Assembly (NCBI GenBank): GCA_017623215.1
Contig: JAGAPO010000112.1
Coordinates: 1 to 38,901, forward strand
DNA from: Lachnospiraceae bacterium
GTDB taxonomy: Bacteria; Bacillota; Clostridia; Lachnospirales; Lachnospiraceae
Length of the DNA stretch: 38,901 nt
Direction: 5' to 3'
Positions 7,123-15,577 of this stretch are shown in pieces. The position numbers and the translations under genes were made by a program. Position 1 is the stretch's first letter. The number at the start of each line of letters is the position of its first letter. The notes beneath the pieces are model-generated. The model did no database searches. It had not been told where the DNA came from and saw only the letters and a program-made list of their open reading frames with translations.

Positions 7123-8451
7123 ATGAGCAAACCTATTGTAGCGATTGTCGGAAGGCCGAACGTCGGCAAATCGACTCTGTTCAACGCCCTTGCGGGGGAG
7201 AGAATCTCCATCGTTCAGGATTATCCGGGCGTGACCAGAGACCGTATTTACGCGGATGTTACCTGGCTGGACAAGCAGTTTACTGTGATTGATACCGGCG
7301 GTATTGAGCCGGAGAGCAAGGATATGATGCTGACGTATATGCGCGAGCAGGCGCAGATTGCGATCGATACCGCGGACGTTATCGTATTCCTGGTGGATGT
7401 GCGCCAGGGACTTGTGGATGCCGATTACAAGGTAGCCGACATTCTCAGACGTTCGGGAAAGCCGATCGTGCTTACCGTCAACAAGGTGGACAGCTTCAAG
7501 AAATTTGAGGCGGATGTCTACGAATTCTATAATCTGGGAATCGGTGATCCGTTCCCGGTGTCGGCGGCATCAAAGCTGGGCTTTGGCGAGATGTTGGACG
7601 AAGTGGTGAAGTATTTTAATCCGGATTCGGCAAAAGAGGAGGAGGACGACAGACCCAGAATCGCGATTGTCGGTAAGCCGAACGTTGGTAAGTCTTCAAT
7701 TATTAACCGCCTGATTGGGGAGAACCGCGTTATCGTATCGGATATCGCCGGAACGACAAGAGACGCGGTGGATACCACGGTGGTATCCCATGGAAAGGAA
7801 TATGTCTTCATCGACACAGCGGGGCTTCGCAGAAAGAGCAAGATCAAAGAGGAGATCGAGCGTTTTTCGATTGTCAGAACTGTCAGCGCGGTGGAGCGTG
7901 CGGATGTGGTTGTAGTCGTAATCGACGCGACAGAGGGCGTAACCGAGCAGGATGCGAAGATTGCAGGAATCGCACATGAGCGCGGCAAGGGAATCATCAT
8001 CGCCGTGAATAAGTGGGACGCGGTTGAGAAGGACGATAAGACCATCTATCGCCACAAGGAAAAGATTCGTGAGATCCTCTCCTTCATTCCGTATGCGGAG
8101 ATTCTGTTCATCTCGGCGCTTTCGGGGCAGAGAATCTCGAAGCTTTTTGAGACGATTGACGCAGTCATTCAGAATCAGACCTTACGAATCGCGACGGGCG
8201 TTCTGAATGAGATCCTGATGGAAGCGGTATCCTTACAGCAGCCGCCGTCCGACAAGGGCAAGCGCCTGAAGCTGTATTACATTACCCAGGTGGCGGTCAA
8301 GCCTCCGAGCTTTGTTATCTTTGTGAATGACAAGGAGCTGATGCATTTCTCCTACACCAGGTATATTGAGAACAAGATTCGGGAAGCGTTCGGATTTGGC
8401 GGAACTTCCATCAAGTTCTTTATCCGCGAACGAAAAGAAAAGGAACAGTAA
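7123..8451 (+). CDS. der: Ribosome assembly GTPase Der (EngA)
   Basis: Der is an essential double-GTPase that acts in 50S subunit maturation. It has 442 residues, normal for Firmicutes. The first G domain has GRPNVGKST (10-18), DTGG (57-60) and NKVD (120-123). After an acidic linker (KEEEDDRP), the second has GKPNVGKSS (184-192), DTAG (231-234) and NKWD (297-300). The C-terminal KH-like domain follows (KLYYITQVAVKPPSFVIFVN region). A GAGGAAAG ribosome binding site precedes the ATG. The order DUF512 protein-der-plsY-gpsA is a known Clostridia arrangement, linking ribosome assembly with phospholipid synthesis. Confidence 0.98.
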   Translation: MSKPIVAIVGRPNVGKSTLFNALAGERISIVQDYPGVTRDRIYADVTWLDKQFTVIDTGGIEPESKDMMLTYMREQAQIAIDTADVIVFLVDVRQGLVDADYKVADILRRSGKPIVLTVNKVDSFKKFEADVYEFYNLGIGDPFPVSAASKLGFGEMLDEVVKYFNPDSAKEEEDDRPRIAIVGKPNVGKSSIINRLIGENRVIVSDIAGTTRDAVDTTVVSHGKEYVFIDTAGLRRKSKIKEEIERFSIVRTVSAVERADVVVVVIDATEGVTEQDAKIAGIAHERGKGIIIAVNKWDAVEKDDKTIYRHKEKIREILSFIPYAEILFISALSGQRISKLFETIDAVIQNQTLRIATGVLNEILMEAVSLQQPPSDKGKRLKLYYITQVAVKPPSFVIFVNDKELMHFSYTRYIENKIREAFGFGGTSIKFFIRERKEKEQ

Positions 8452-8546
8452 AATACGCCGACTGCGGGGAGCAGAGAGGGAGTGCGGAGCGGAAAGCGCA
8501 CCGCACCGGGGGGCTTTCGGGCAGCCGACAGGAATGAGGGATTACT

Positions 8547-9197
8547 ATGTTAATTCGAATTATAATCTGTGTAATTTTGGGATATGCTTTTGGGTGTATT
8601 TCAACGGGATATCTGGTTGGTAAGATCTATAAGGTAGATATTCGCAAATACGGAAGCGGCAACGTAGGAACGACGAATGCGCTGCGCACGCTCGGCTGGA
8701 AGGCCGGAGCTCTGACCTTAGTTGGAGATATGCTGAAGGCAATTATTCCGATTCTGCTGACACGATATGTCATTGCAGGCGGCTTTGACTACGCGGACAG
8801 CCAGCTGTTGGTATTGTATACCGGATTGGGCGTTGTACTCGGACATAATTATCCGTTCTGGCTGCATTTCAAGGGCGGAAAGGGAATTGCGGCGACGGCC
8901 GGAGCTATGCTTTCGTTTGATATCAGAATCTTACCGTTTGCGTTGGTAGTATTTGGCGGAGCGGTTGCCCTTACCCGATATGTGTCGTTAGGATCGCTTT
9001 TGTTAGCGATTCTGTTCCCTTGCTGGGTTGGATATACGAATCCTGGGAATTACCATATGTTAATTGTGAGTCTTTTGTATACGGTCTCTGCTTTTTACAC
9101 GCATCGCGCGAACATTAAGCGGCTGCTGAACGGAACCGAGAACAAGCTCGGACAGCGCGTAAAGATTACAGAGGGCGAGGAAAGGAAGGAAAAGTAA
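8547..9197 (+). CDS. plsY: Glycerol-3-phosphate acyltransferase PlsY
   Basis: PlsY is a membrane acyltransferase that uses acyl-phosphate to acylate glycerol-3-phosphate, the first step of phospholipid synthesis. The 216-residue protein is strongly hydrophobic with several membrane spans. It shows the family motifs GSGNVGTTNALRTLG (motif 1), GHNYPFWLHFKGGKG (motif 2) and a conserved downstream segment near RANIKRLLNGTENK. A GAGGG site lies a few bases before the ATG. It is immediately followed by gpsA (4-nt gap), whose product supplies its substrate, so the two form a functional pair. Confidence 0.97.
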   Translation: MLIRIIICVILGYAFGCISTGYLVGKIYKVDIRKYGSGNVGTTNALRTLGWKAGALTLVGDMLKAIIPILLTRYVIAGGFDYADSQLLVLYTGLGVVLGHNYPFWLHFKGGKGIAATAGAMLSFDIRILPFALVVFGGAVALTRYVSLGSLLLAILFPCWVGYTNPGNYHMLIVSLLYTVSAFYTHRANIKRLLNGTENKLGQRVKITEGEERKEK

Positions 9198-9201
9198 TTT
9201 G

Positions 9202-10206
9202 ATGAAGGTCAGTGTAGTAGGAGCCGGTACCTGGGGTACCGCGCTTGCGATAACGCTTGCAAAGAACGGCCATGAGGTCATGCTTTGGTCCGCGCTTTTG
9301 CGCGAAGTAAAGGCGCTGCAGGAATCGCCCGATGTGATTCCGAATCTTCCGGGAGCTTCTCTTCCGCACAGTGTTGTTGTGACGGAGGATCTGGAAGAGG
9401 CCTGTAAGGATAAGGAGCTGATTGTATTTGCGGTTGCTTCGCCTTATGTGAGGGCAACGGCGCACAGATGCCGGCCCTATATTAAAGAGGGGCAGAAGAT
9501 TGTAAATGTAGCAAAAGGGATTGAGGATGGGAAGCTTGATACGCTTTCTGATATTCTGAATGAGGAGCTTCCGGGAGCGGACATTGCGGTTATGTCAGGA
9601 CCGAGCCACGCGGAGGAGGTAAGCCGTGGGATTCCGACCACCTGTGTTGTCGGAGCGACGACAAAGAAGACAGCGTCGTTCATTCAGGATATCTTTATGA
9701 ATGAATTCTTCCGAATCTATACAAGCCCGGATATCATCGGAATCGAGCTCGGCGGTTCGCTTAAGAACGTAATCGCTCTGGCAGCCGGTATCGCGGACGG
9801 CCTTGGATTTGGAGATAATACAAAGGCTGCGCTGATGACAAGAGGAATCGCAGAGATCAGCCGTCTTGGAGTTAAGATGGGAGGCAGAATCGAGACGTTC
9901 TCCGGACTTTCCGGCGTCGGTGATCTGTTCGTTACCTGTACCAGCCATCACAGCCGTAACCGCAACGCCGGTTATCTGATTGGTAAGGGCTATACGATGG
10001 AAGAGGCCATGAAGGAAGTCAATCAGGTGGTAGAGGGCGTTCATTCCGCGAAAGCCGCGCTTGCGCTCGCGCGCAAATATAACGTCTCCATGCCGATTGT
10101 CGAACAGATTAATCTGGTCTTATTCGAAGGAAAGAACGCGGCGGATGCCGTGTCGGATCTGTTGCTGAGAGATAAGGCGCAGGAGCATGACTCATTAGAA
10201 TGGTAG
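9202..10206 (+). CDS. gpsA: NAD(P)-dependent glycerol-3-phosphate dehydrogenase
   Basis: GpsA reduces dihydroxyacetone phosphate to sn-glycerol-3-phosphate for phospholipid synthesis in the cytoplasm. It has 334 residues. The N-terminal Rossmann loop GAGTWGTALA binds the dinucleotide. SGPSHAEEV and the GGSLKNVIALAAGIADGLGFGDN block carry conserved catalytic residues, including the Lys of the GSLKN segment. TRGIAEISRLG and SGVGDLFVTCTS follow. A TTG at 9199 directly precedes the ATG at 9202; the ATG is preferred because it gives the usual MKVSVVGAG start. AAGGAAGG (9182-9189) is the ribosome binding site. A strong terminator follows, ending the housekeeping operon. Confidence 0.97.
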   Translation: MKVSVVGAGTWGTALAITLAKNGHEVMLWSALLREVKALQESPDVIPNLPGASLPHSVVVTEDLEEACKDKELIVFAVASPYVRATAHRCRPYIKEGQKIVNVAKGIEDGKLDTLSDILNEELPGADIAVMSGPSHAEEVSRGIPTTCVVGATTKKTASFIQDIFMNEFFRIYTSPDIIGIELGGSLKNVIALAAGIADGLGFGDNTKAALMTRGIAEISRLGVKMGGRIETFSGLSGVGDLFVTCTSHHSRNRNAGYLIGKGYTMEEAMKEVNQVVEGVHSAKAALALARKYNVSMPIVEQINLVLFEGKNAADAVSDLLLRDKAQEHDSLEW

Positions 10207-10224
10207 AGAGGAAAAGAGTTCCGA

Positions 10225-10261
10225 AGGGAGACACTTCGTAAAGAAGTCGTCTCCCTCTTTT
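10225..10261 (+). terminator. Rho-independent terminator of the der-plsY-gpsA unit
   Basis: An 8-bp stem AGGGAGAC/GTCTCCCT is extended by ACTTC/GAAGT with one bulged C and a 5-nt loop, followed by CTTTTA. It lies 18 bases after the gpsA stop. Confidence 0.88.
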
Positions 10262-10301
10262 AATATGAAATAAAATTCATAATTTATATGTATCGTGTAG
10301 G

Positions 10302-10331
10302 TTGACACGCTTATAAAATATGTATTAAAAT
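10302..10331 (+). promoter_or_regulatory. SigA-type promoter of the GH116-LacI operon
   Basis: A perfect -35 TTGACA (10302-10307) and -10 TAAAAT (10326-10331) are separated by 18 bp. The start would be near 10338, just before the palindromic operator. The -35 itself lies inside a looser CGTGT-N6-ACACG motif (10294-10309). Confidence 0.7.
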
Positions 10332-10343
10332 TATATAGTAATA

Positions 10344-10359
10344 TCGTGTACGTACACGA
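10344..10359. promoter_or_regulatory. Perfect 16-bp palindromic operator
   Basis: TCGTGTACGTACACGA is a perfect inverted repeat with a central CpG, the form typical of LacI-family operators. It sits immediately after the predicted transcription start of the GH116 gene, so a bound repressor would block initiation or elongation. The LacI-family gene at 12911 in the same operon is the obvious candidate ligand-responsive repressor (inference). Confidence 0.75.
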
Positions 10360-10388
10360 AACAATATTTTTAAGGATGGCAAACAGTT

Positions 10389-12908
10389 ATGATGTATTCC
10401 GGAGAAAAATTAAAAGAAATCGTATTTCCTTTAGGCGGAATCGGTACAGGCTCTATTGGTTTGGCGGGTAACGGCAGTTTAGTAGATTGGGAGATATTTA
10501 ATCGACCCAACAAGGGAAGCGTAAACGGTTACAGTTTTTTTGCAATTAAAGCAGAATACCCTAATGGAAAGAATGTAACAAAAATTTTGCAGGGTGACTG
10601 GGCAAAAGATTTGATGGGCAAATATTCAAAAACAAAGTTTGCCGGCTACGGTTATGGTCCCAACAGTGCTACTATGTGCGGTTTTCCGCACTTTAAAAGC
10701 GTACGCTTTGACGGGAAATTTCCTATTGCAACCCTCACATTTCAAGACGATAATTTTCCGGCAAAGGTCGTTTTGAAAGCGTTTAATCCTTTTATACCTC
10801 TTGATGCCGACAATTCCAGCATACCTGCCGCTTTTTTTGAAATAACAATTAAAAGCTTTGCCGACAACATTAAATACAGCGTTATACTTTCTGTCAGCAA
10901 TCCGTTTGAAAGTTCGGCGAATAAAAAAATTGACAATGACAGATATACAGCTGTGAAGATGACACATTACGGCAAGGCGGCTACTGATAAAGAATACGGT
11001 GATATGACAGTTGCTGTAGACCGTAAAGACGGCATATATCAGGAATACTGGTACAGAGGTGCTTGGCAAGATAAAGCAACTACATTCTGGCATGACCTGA
11101 CTGACGGCGCTTTCAAAAACAGACACTATGATGAAGCAGGTAAAGGCGATGTCTGCTCCGTAGGCGCAAGCGAAGTTATTGACAACAAGCATCGTAAAAG
11201 TTTTCGTTTTCTGATTTCCTGGAACATACCAAACAACTATAATTACTGGGAGCCGTGTAAAGATGAAAACGGCAACGATATCACTTGGAAAAACTATTAT
11301 GCTATGATGTTTGCCGATTCTACAGCATCCTGTTTTTACTGTCTTGACAACTGGGATTCTCTCTACAGAAAAACAAACCAATTTTGTAGATCACTTCATT
11401 CTTCTACATTAGATAAAGCGGTTATCGATGCGGTTTCCTCGACGATATCTGTGCTCAAATCTCCAACGGTTCTGCGTTTGGAGGACGGTACGTTCTATGG
11501 TTGGGAGGGTGTACACGAGCATGAGGGTTCCTGTGAAGGCACCTGTACTCACGTTTGGAGTTATGCATATGCTCTGTGCTTCCTTTTCCCGGAACTTGAA
11601 CGCAGTCTACGTGATACGGAGATAAAATTCAATACCGATGAATACGGAAAAATGTCATTCAGAACCAAACTACCGCTCGGCAGATATCGCAGTAAGTTCC
11701 CTGCATGCGTTGATGGTCAGATGGCAACCATTATCAAGATCTACCGTGACTGGAAAATCACAGGTAATAACCGGTGGCTGCAAGACAATTGGGAAAAAAT
11801 TAAAAGCATTCTGGAATTTGCATGGAGCGAATATAATCCTCACGAATGGGACAGGGACAGGGACGGTGTGCTGGAAGGCAGGCAACACCACACTCTCGAT
11901 ATGGAGCTTTTCGGACCGTCCTCCTGGTTACAGGGCATGTATCTGGCAGCGCTGAAGGCTGCTGCGGAAATAGCGGACTTTTTGGGCGATTTTGAAAAAA
12001 GAGACGAATACACACGTTTGTTTAAAAACGGATATAAATGGACAAGGGATAATCTCTTTAACGGCGAGTACTTCTTCCACGCCGTGCAGCTGGACAACAA
12101 GACTGTTATCGAGCATTTTGATTGTCCCGATTATTGGAACGATGAGAAAGGTCAGCTTAAATATCAGATCGGCGATGGCTGTGAAATTGACCAGATGCTC
12201 GGTCAGTGGCATGCAAATATTTGCGGTTTAGGAGATATCTTTGATAAGCAACAACGCCGCACAGCCTTACAAAGTATGATGAAAAACAACTTCAAAAAAT
12301 CCCTGCGTGATGTGGCAAATGCGTGGCGAGTATTTGCTCTTAATGACGAAAGCGGTGCGGTTATTTGCAATTATCCCGAGGGTAGCAATAAACCTGTCAT
12401 TCCCATTCCCTATTGTGATGAATGCATGACAGGCTTTGAATACTCGTTTGCGGGATTACTTATCAGTGACGGTTTTACCGAAGATGGGTTGGAAGTGGTT
12501 CGGTCAATTCGTGACCGATATGACGGAAAAAAACGAAATCCTTGGAATGAAATTGAATGCGGCAGCAACTATGCCCGCCCAATGGCAAGTTTTGCACTGT
12601 TGCCTATTTTCAGTGGGTTGGAGTTTAATTTACCCAAAAAGCAGATCGGATTTTCCCCCATTATTTCGGGAGAGTTTAAATGCTTGTGGAGCCTCGGCAC
12701 CGGATGGGGTGATTTTATAAAAAACGAAAAGGAATATAAAATAGCAATTGCTGACGGTCATCTTGAGCTTGAAAGCATTGTTTTAGGCGACATACCCAAT
12801 GTGAAATCTGTATATGCCGACGGCAAAAAAATTCCTTTCACCCAAAAATGCAGTCAAATTTCATTTGGTGGTATAAATATAAAAAAAGAATTGAGGATTG
12901 AAATATAA
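10389..12908 (+). CDS. GH116-family glycosidase (GBA2/DUF608 type)
   Basis: The protein has 839 residues and no evident signal peptide, so it is probably intracellular and acts on imported oligosaccharides or glycosides. The N-terminal signature FPLGGIGTGSIGLAGNGSL with DWEIFNRP is characteristic of GH116 (beta-glucosidase/beta-xylosidase/glucosylceramidase). By comparison with human GBA2, the nucleophile should be Glu373 in the FYGWEGV segment and the acid/base Asp504 in HHTLDMELFGP. The (alpha/alpha)6 barrel occupies the C-terminal half. It starts with two adjacent ATGs behind a weak AAGGA site. The DNA is clearly A+T-richer and uses more AAA and TTA codons than the surrounding core genes, suggesting transfer. 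It forms an operon with the LacI gene 2 nt downstream. The substrate cannot be read from the sequence. Confidence 0.88.
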   Translation: MMYSGEKLKEIVFPLGGIGTGSIGLAGNGSLVDWEIFNRPNKGSVNGYSFFAIKAEYPNGKNVTKILQGDWAKDLMGKYSKTKFAGYGYGPNSATMCGFPHFKSVRFDGKFPIATLTFQDDNFPAKVVLKAFNPFIPLDADNSSIPAAFFEITIKSFADNIKYSVILSVSNPFESSANKKIDNDRYTAVKMTHYGKAATDKEYGDMTVAVDRKDGIYQEYWYRGAWQDKATTFWHDLTDGAFKNRHYDEAGKGDVCSVGASEVIDNKHRKSFRFLISWNIPNNYNYWEPCKDENGNDITWKNYYAMMFADSTASCFYCLDNWDSLYRKTNQFCRSLHSSTLDKAVIDAVSSTISVLKSPTVLRLEDGTFYGWEGVHEHEGSCEGTCTHVWSYAYALCFLFPELERSLRDTEIKFNTDEYGKMSFRTKLPLGRYRSKFPACVDGQMATIIKIYRDWKITGNNRWLQDNWEKIKSILEFAWSEYNPHEWDRDRDGVLEGRQHHTLDMELFGPSSWLQGMYLAALKAAAEIADFLGDFEKRDEYTRLFKNGYKWTRDNLFNGEYFFHAVQLDNKTVIEHFDCPDYWNDEKGQLKYQIGDGCEIDQMLGQWHANICGLGDIFDKQQRRTALQSMMKNNFKKSLRDVANAWRVFALNDESGAVICNYPEGSNKPVIPIPYCDECMTGFEYSFAGLLISDGFTEDGLEVVRSIRDRYDGKKRNPWNEIECGSNYARPMASFALLPIFSGLEFNLPKKQIGFSPIISGEFKCLWSLGTGWGDFIKNEKEYKIAIADGHLELESIVLGDIPNVKSVYADGKKIPFTQKCSQISFGGINIKKELRIEI

Positions 12909-12910
12909 TT

Positions 12911-13843
12911 TTGAAAAGAAACGGAATTTCCACCACACAGCTTGCAAGAATTTGCGGTGTATCACAAGGTACTGTTGACCGTGCACTGAACGGACGTAAG
13001 GGAATCAGTCAGAAAACGAAAGAAAAGATACTAACAGTTGCACAAGAATACGGCTATCGACCGAACATTCATGCCCGAAGTATTGCAGGTGGAAAATCTA
13101 TGCTTATCGGTGTGGTCGTGTTCGACCTTAAAAATCAATATTTTTCCGATATCCTTACCGCCATTGAAAAAGAATGTACGGCCAAAGGCTATTCAACAAT
13201 AGCGATGTTTACCAATAAAGATGAAAGAACGGAAATAGCGTGCATTGACAACTTATACCATATGTCGGTAGACGGCATCGTACTTTGCCCTATAAACAAA
13301 GGGGAAGAATATGAAAACTATCTTTCGTCATTAAATATGCCTATTGTGACCATCGGGAATAAGTTGGAAAAAATCCCCTACGTAGGGATAGATAATTGCT
13401 TATCTATGCGTGAAACAGTGGAGTATGTCATAAGCAATGGATACGACAAACTAATAGATGTAAAGCCTCATTTGACTGAAAATAATACTTTTGCTCAAAC
13501 GGAACGGCTAAATACATTTTGTCATATGTGTGAAAAAAATAATGTGGAGTTTGCCGTCACAGAACTGTCACAGGCAGAAAAAGAAATAGATACAAACAGA
13601 AAAAATGCTTTTATATGTCCAACAGATATTTACGCTATAAAATTATTAAGCATCGCACAGCGGTACAATGCGGGTATTATAGGCTATGATAATATCCGCT
13701 TAATAGACGAATTAAATTTAACGCTGGATTCCGTTTCCTATGATATAGATCAGACAGCAAGGATACTGTCCGATTACATTATCGAAAATAAAAATGTTTC
13801 TGTTTTGGTTAAGCACACATTAATAAAACGAGGTTCGATCTGA
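12911..13843 (+). CDS. LacI-family transcriptional regulator
   Basis: The protein has 310 residues. The N-terminal helix-turn-helix (STTQLARICGVSQGTVDRAL, residues 7-26) and hinge (YGYRPNIHARSIAGGKS) are typical. A periplasmic-binding-protein-like sensor domain follows (IGVVVFDLKNQYFSDI and VDGIVLCPINKG segments). The start is a TTG only 2 nt after the GH116 stop, so translation is probably coupled; the reading frame gives a complete HTH from this codon and no ATG is available upstream. Like the GH116 gene it is A+T-rich. It very likely represses its own operon through the palindrome at 10344-10359, relieved by a sugar linked to the GH116 substrate (inference). Confidence 0.92.
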   Translation: MKRNGISTTQLARICGVSQGTVDRALNGRKGISQKTKEKILTVAQEYGYRPNIHARSIAGGKSMLIGVVVFDLKNQYFSDILTAIEKECTAKGYSTIAMFTNKDERTEIACIDNLYHMSVDGIVLCPINKGEEYENYLSSLNMPIVTIGNKLEKIPYVGIDNCLSMRETVEYVISNGYDKLIDVKPHLTENNTFAQTERLNTFCHMCEKNNVEFAVTELSQAEKEIDTNRKNAFICPTDIYAIKLLSIAQRYNAGIIGYDNIRLIDELNLTLDSVSYDIDQTARILSDYIIENKNVSVLVKHTLIKRGSI

Positions 13844-13849
13844 GAAAAC

Positions 13850-13885
13850 AGGGGTAAAGAGCGAAATTTCTCACTCTTTACCCCT
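13850..13885. terminator. Strong hairpin, probable (bidirectional) terminator after the LacI gene
   Basis: A perfect 12-bp stem AGGGGTAAAGAG/CTCTTTACCCCT with a 12-nt loop lies 7 bases after the LacI stop. The T-run is better on the minus strand (TGTTTTCT) than on the plus strand. A second hairpin, GGATTTTG-GCAT-CAAAATCC, follows at 13910-13929, then a short AAGAG-GGG-CTCTT hairpin followed by a T-rich stretch near 13973-13996. Confidence 0.75.
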
Positions 13886-13997
13886 ATGTCTTTAGCTGTA
13901 GCGAGCATCGGATTTTGGCATCAAAATCCACAGAACAAAAATTGTGGCACAGTTCCTTACGGAAAGTGCCTCAAGAGGGGCTCTTTTTATTTTTTCC

Positions 13998-14028
13998 TTG
14001 ACATTCCACCAAGGTGATAGTTTACACT
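13998..14028 (+). promoter_or_regulatory. MerR-type promoter with 19-bp spacer
   Basis: The -35 TTGACA (13998-14003) and -10 TACACT (14023-14028) are separated by 19 bp, longer than the usual 17. The dyad CACCAAGGTG (14007-14016) lies within the spacer. Over-long spacers with a central dyad are the hallmark of promoters activated by MerR-family proteins through DNA untwisting. The next gene encodes a MerR N-terminal domain, so autoregulation is likely. Confidence 0.75.
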
Positions 14029-14057
14029 GAAAATAGCTATAGGAAGGGAGGGATAGA

Positions 14058-15577
14058 GTGAAGATAAGTGATGTGGAAAAAATAACCGGCCTTACTGCCA
14101 AATCAATCCGCTTTTATGAGGATAAGGGGTTGGTCAGGGTATTGAAAAAAGAGAATGCCTATCGGGAATACGACGAGGATAGCGTAGAGCGTCTGAAGAA
14201 AATCAAGTTCTTCCGGGAGATTGGAATCAGCGTCTCGGAACTGAAATTGTATTTTAACCATGTGATTTCCGCGGAGGAAATGATCAACAAGCGAAGGCGT
14301 GAAATAGAGGCGGAGAACGTGACCTCCAAAAAGCAGTACCAAGACTGTATGGAATTATTGAATACGATTGCGGGATCAGAGGAGCAGCACGAAAGGACGG
14401 ATGCGTATCCGATAATCATGAATCATGAAAAGGTCGCAATCGGCATTGATATCGGAACTACGACGATAAGCGCCGCGGTGGTGGGATTGGAACGAAAACG
14501 CGTGATTGAGACCTATACCATGCTTGGAGAAAGTGATCTGTCGGTTGCGGAACCGGACTTTCATGAGCAGAACGTGGACAAGATCATGGATAAGCTAATG
14601 CGAATTGCCGAATTTCTTACCAGTAGCTATCCTTGTACGGTCTCCATAGGTCTTACGGGGCAGATGCACGGTGTCGTCTGCGTTGATTCGAACGGCAGGG
14701 CAGTCTCGTCGCTTTATACCTGGCAGGATGAGCGTGCCGATCGGCGGATGAATGGGAAGGCAACCTATTGTGAACATTTGGAAGCGCTCACCGGAAAAAG
14801 AATGAATTCCGGTTTGGGTTTTGCAACCTTGTATTATAACAGAAAGCAGGGGCTTTTGCCGCCGGATGCGGTCACATTTTGTACGATAATGGACTATGCA
14901 GGGATGGTTCTAACAGGAAGAACAAGGCCGCTCATGCATGTCAGTAATGCAGCAAGTCTTGGATTCTTTGATATTTCCAGAGGCGAATTCGATCAGGAGA
15001 GTATCAGAAAACGGGTGATAAGGAGCATCCTAAGAGCGGAACGCTTACAGTATCCACACTTTTTTGCGGAACGCGCAAGGACCCTTGGCTGCGCGGCGGA
15101 ATCTATGGAATTGACGAGGAGAATTTCACACCGGAGAATCTGGCGCTTGGGGTGATCCGCGGAATGGTGGATGAGCTTGCAGAAAATCGAAGCATCATGG
15201 AAAATGACGTGATTACCGGAGTAGTAGCCTCAGGCAATGCGGTACAGAAGAATTCTGTGCTGCAGCAGGTAATCGCCGATGCCTTTCAAGCCGAGGTTCA
15301 GATTCCGGCGGAGAGCGAAGAGGCAGCCTATGGGGCGGCTTTGTTCGGGGCCGTGAACGCGGGGGCGATTACACGGACACAGGGAAAAGAAATGATTCGA
15401 TATAAAAATGAAAAAGAAGAGGAGAGAGGCTATGAGTCAGAACAAGGAGATTACATTATCGGGTTGAGCTTATGGTTAACGATGTCTGTGCGGATGAGGA
15501 CTGGCCTTACGGGACGCACTGTCTGGATGGTGCAGTTTACACAGCGGGAGGAACGGAGTATACCGTCTCTGAGATAG
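14058..15577 (+). pseudogene. MerR regulator fused to FGGY (sedoheptulokinase-like) kinase, internally deleted and frameshifted
   Basis: The first frame (GTG at 14058, GGGAGGG site upstream) encodes a MerR winged HTH (SDVEKITGLTAKSIRFYEDK, residues 4-23) and its coiled helix to about residue 110. Without a stop it then enters an FGGY kinase N-terminal lobe: IGIDIGTTT (128-136), GLTGQMHGV and TWQDERAD, ending near residue 317. A different frame takes over at about 15005-15035 and encodes the kinase C-terminus (SGTLTVSTLFCGTRKDP, NFTPENLALGV, ASGNAVQ, AAYGAALFGAV). Roughly 130-160 residues with the catalytic Asp and GTG-S loop of the family are missing, so kinase activity should be lost. The MerR part still looks intact. 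The first frame stops at 15155; the second runs on to 15577, past the start of the next gene. Confidence 0.82.

Noticed and set aside
8481..8505. GC-rich hairpin between der and plsY as a terminator
   Set aside because: Stem GTGCGG/CCGCAC is short, has no T-run and lies inside a likely operon.
15006..15016. Programmed frameshift joining the two kinase frames
   Set aside because: No canonical slippery heptamer is present, and a large conserved part of the kinase is missing, which a frameshift cannot restore.
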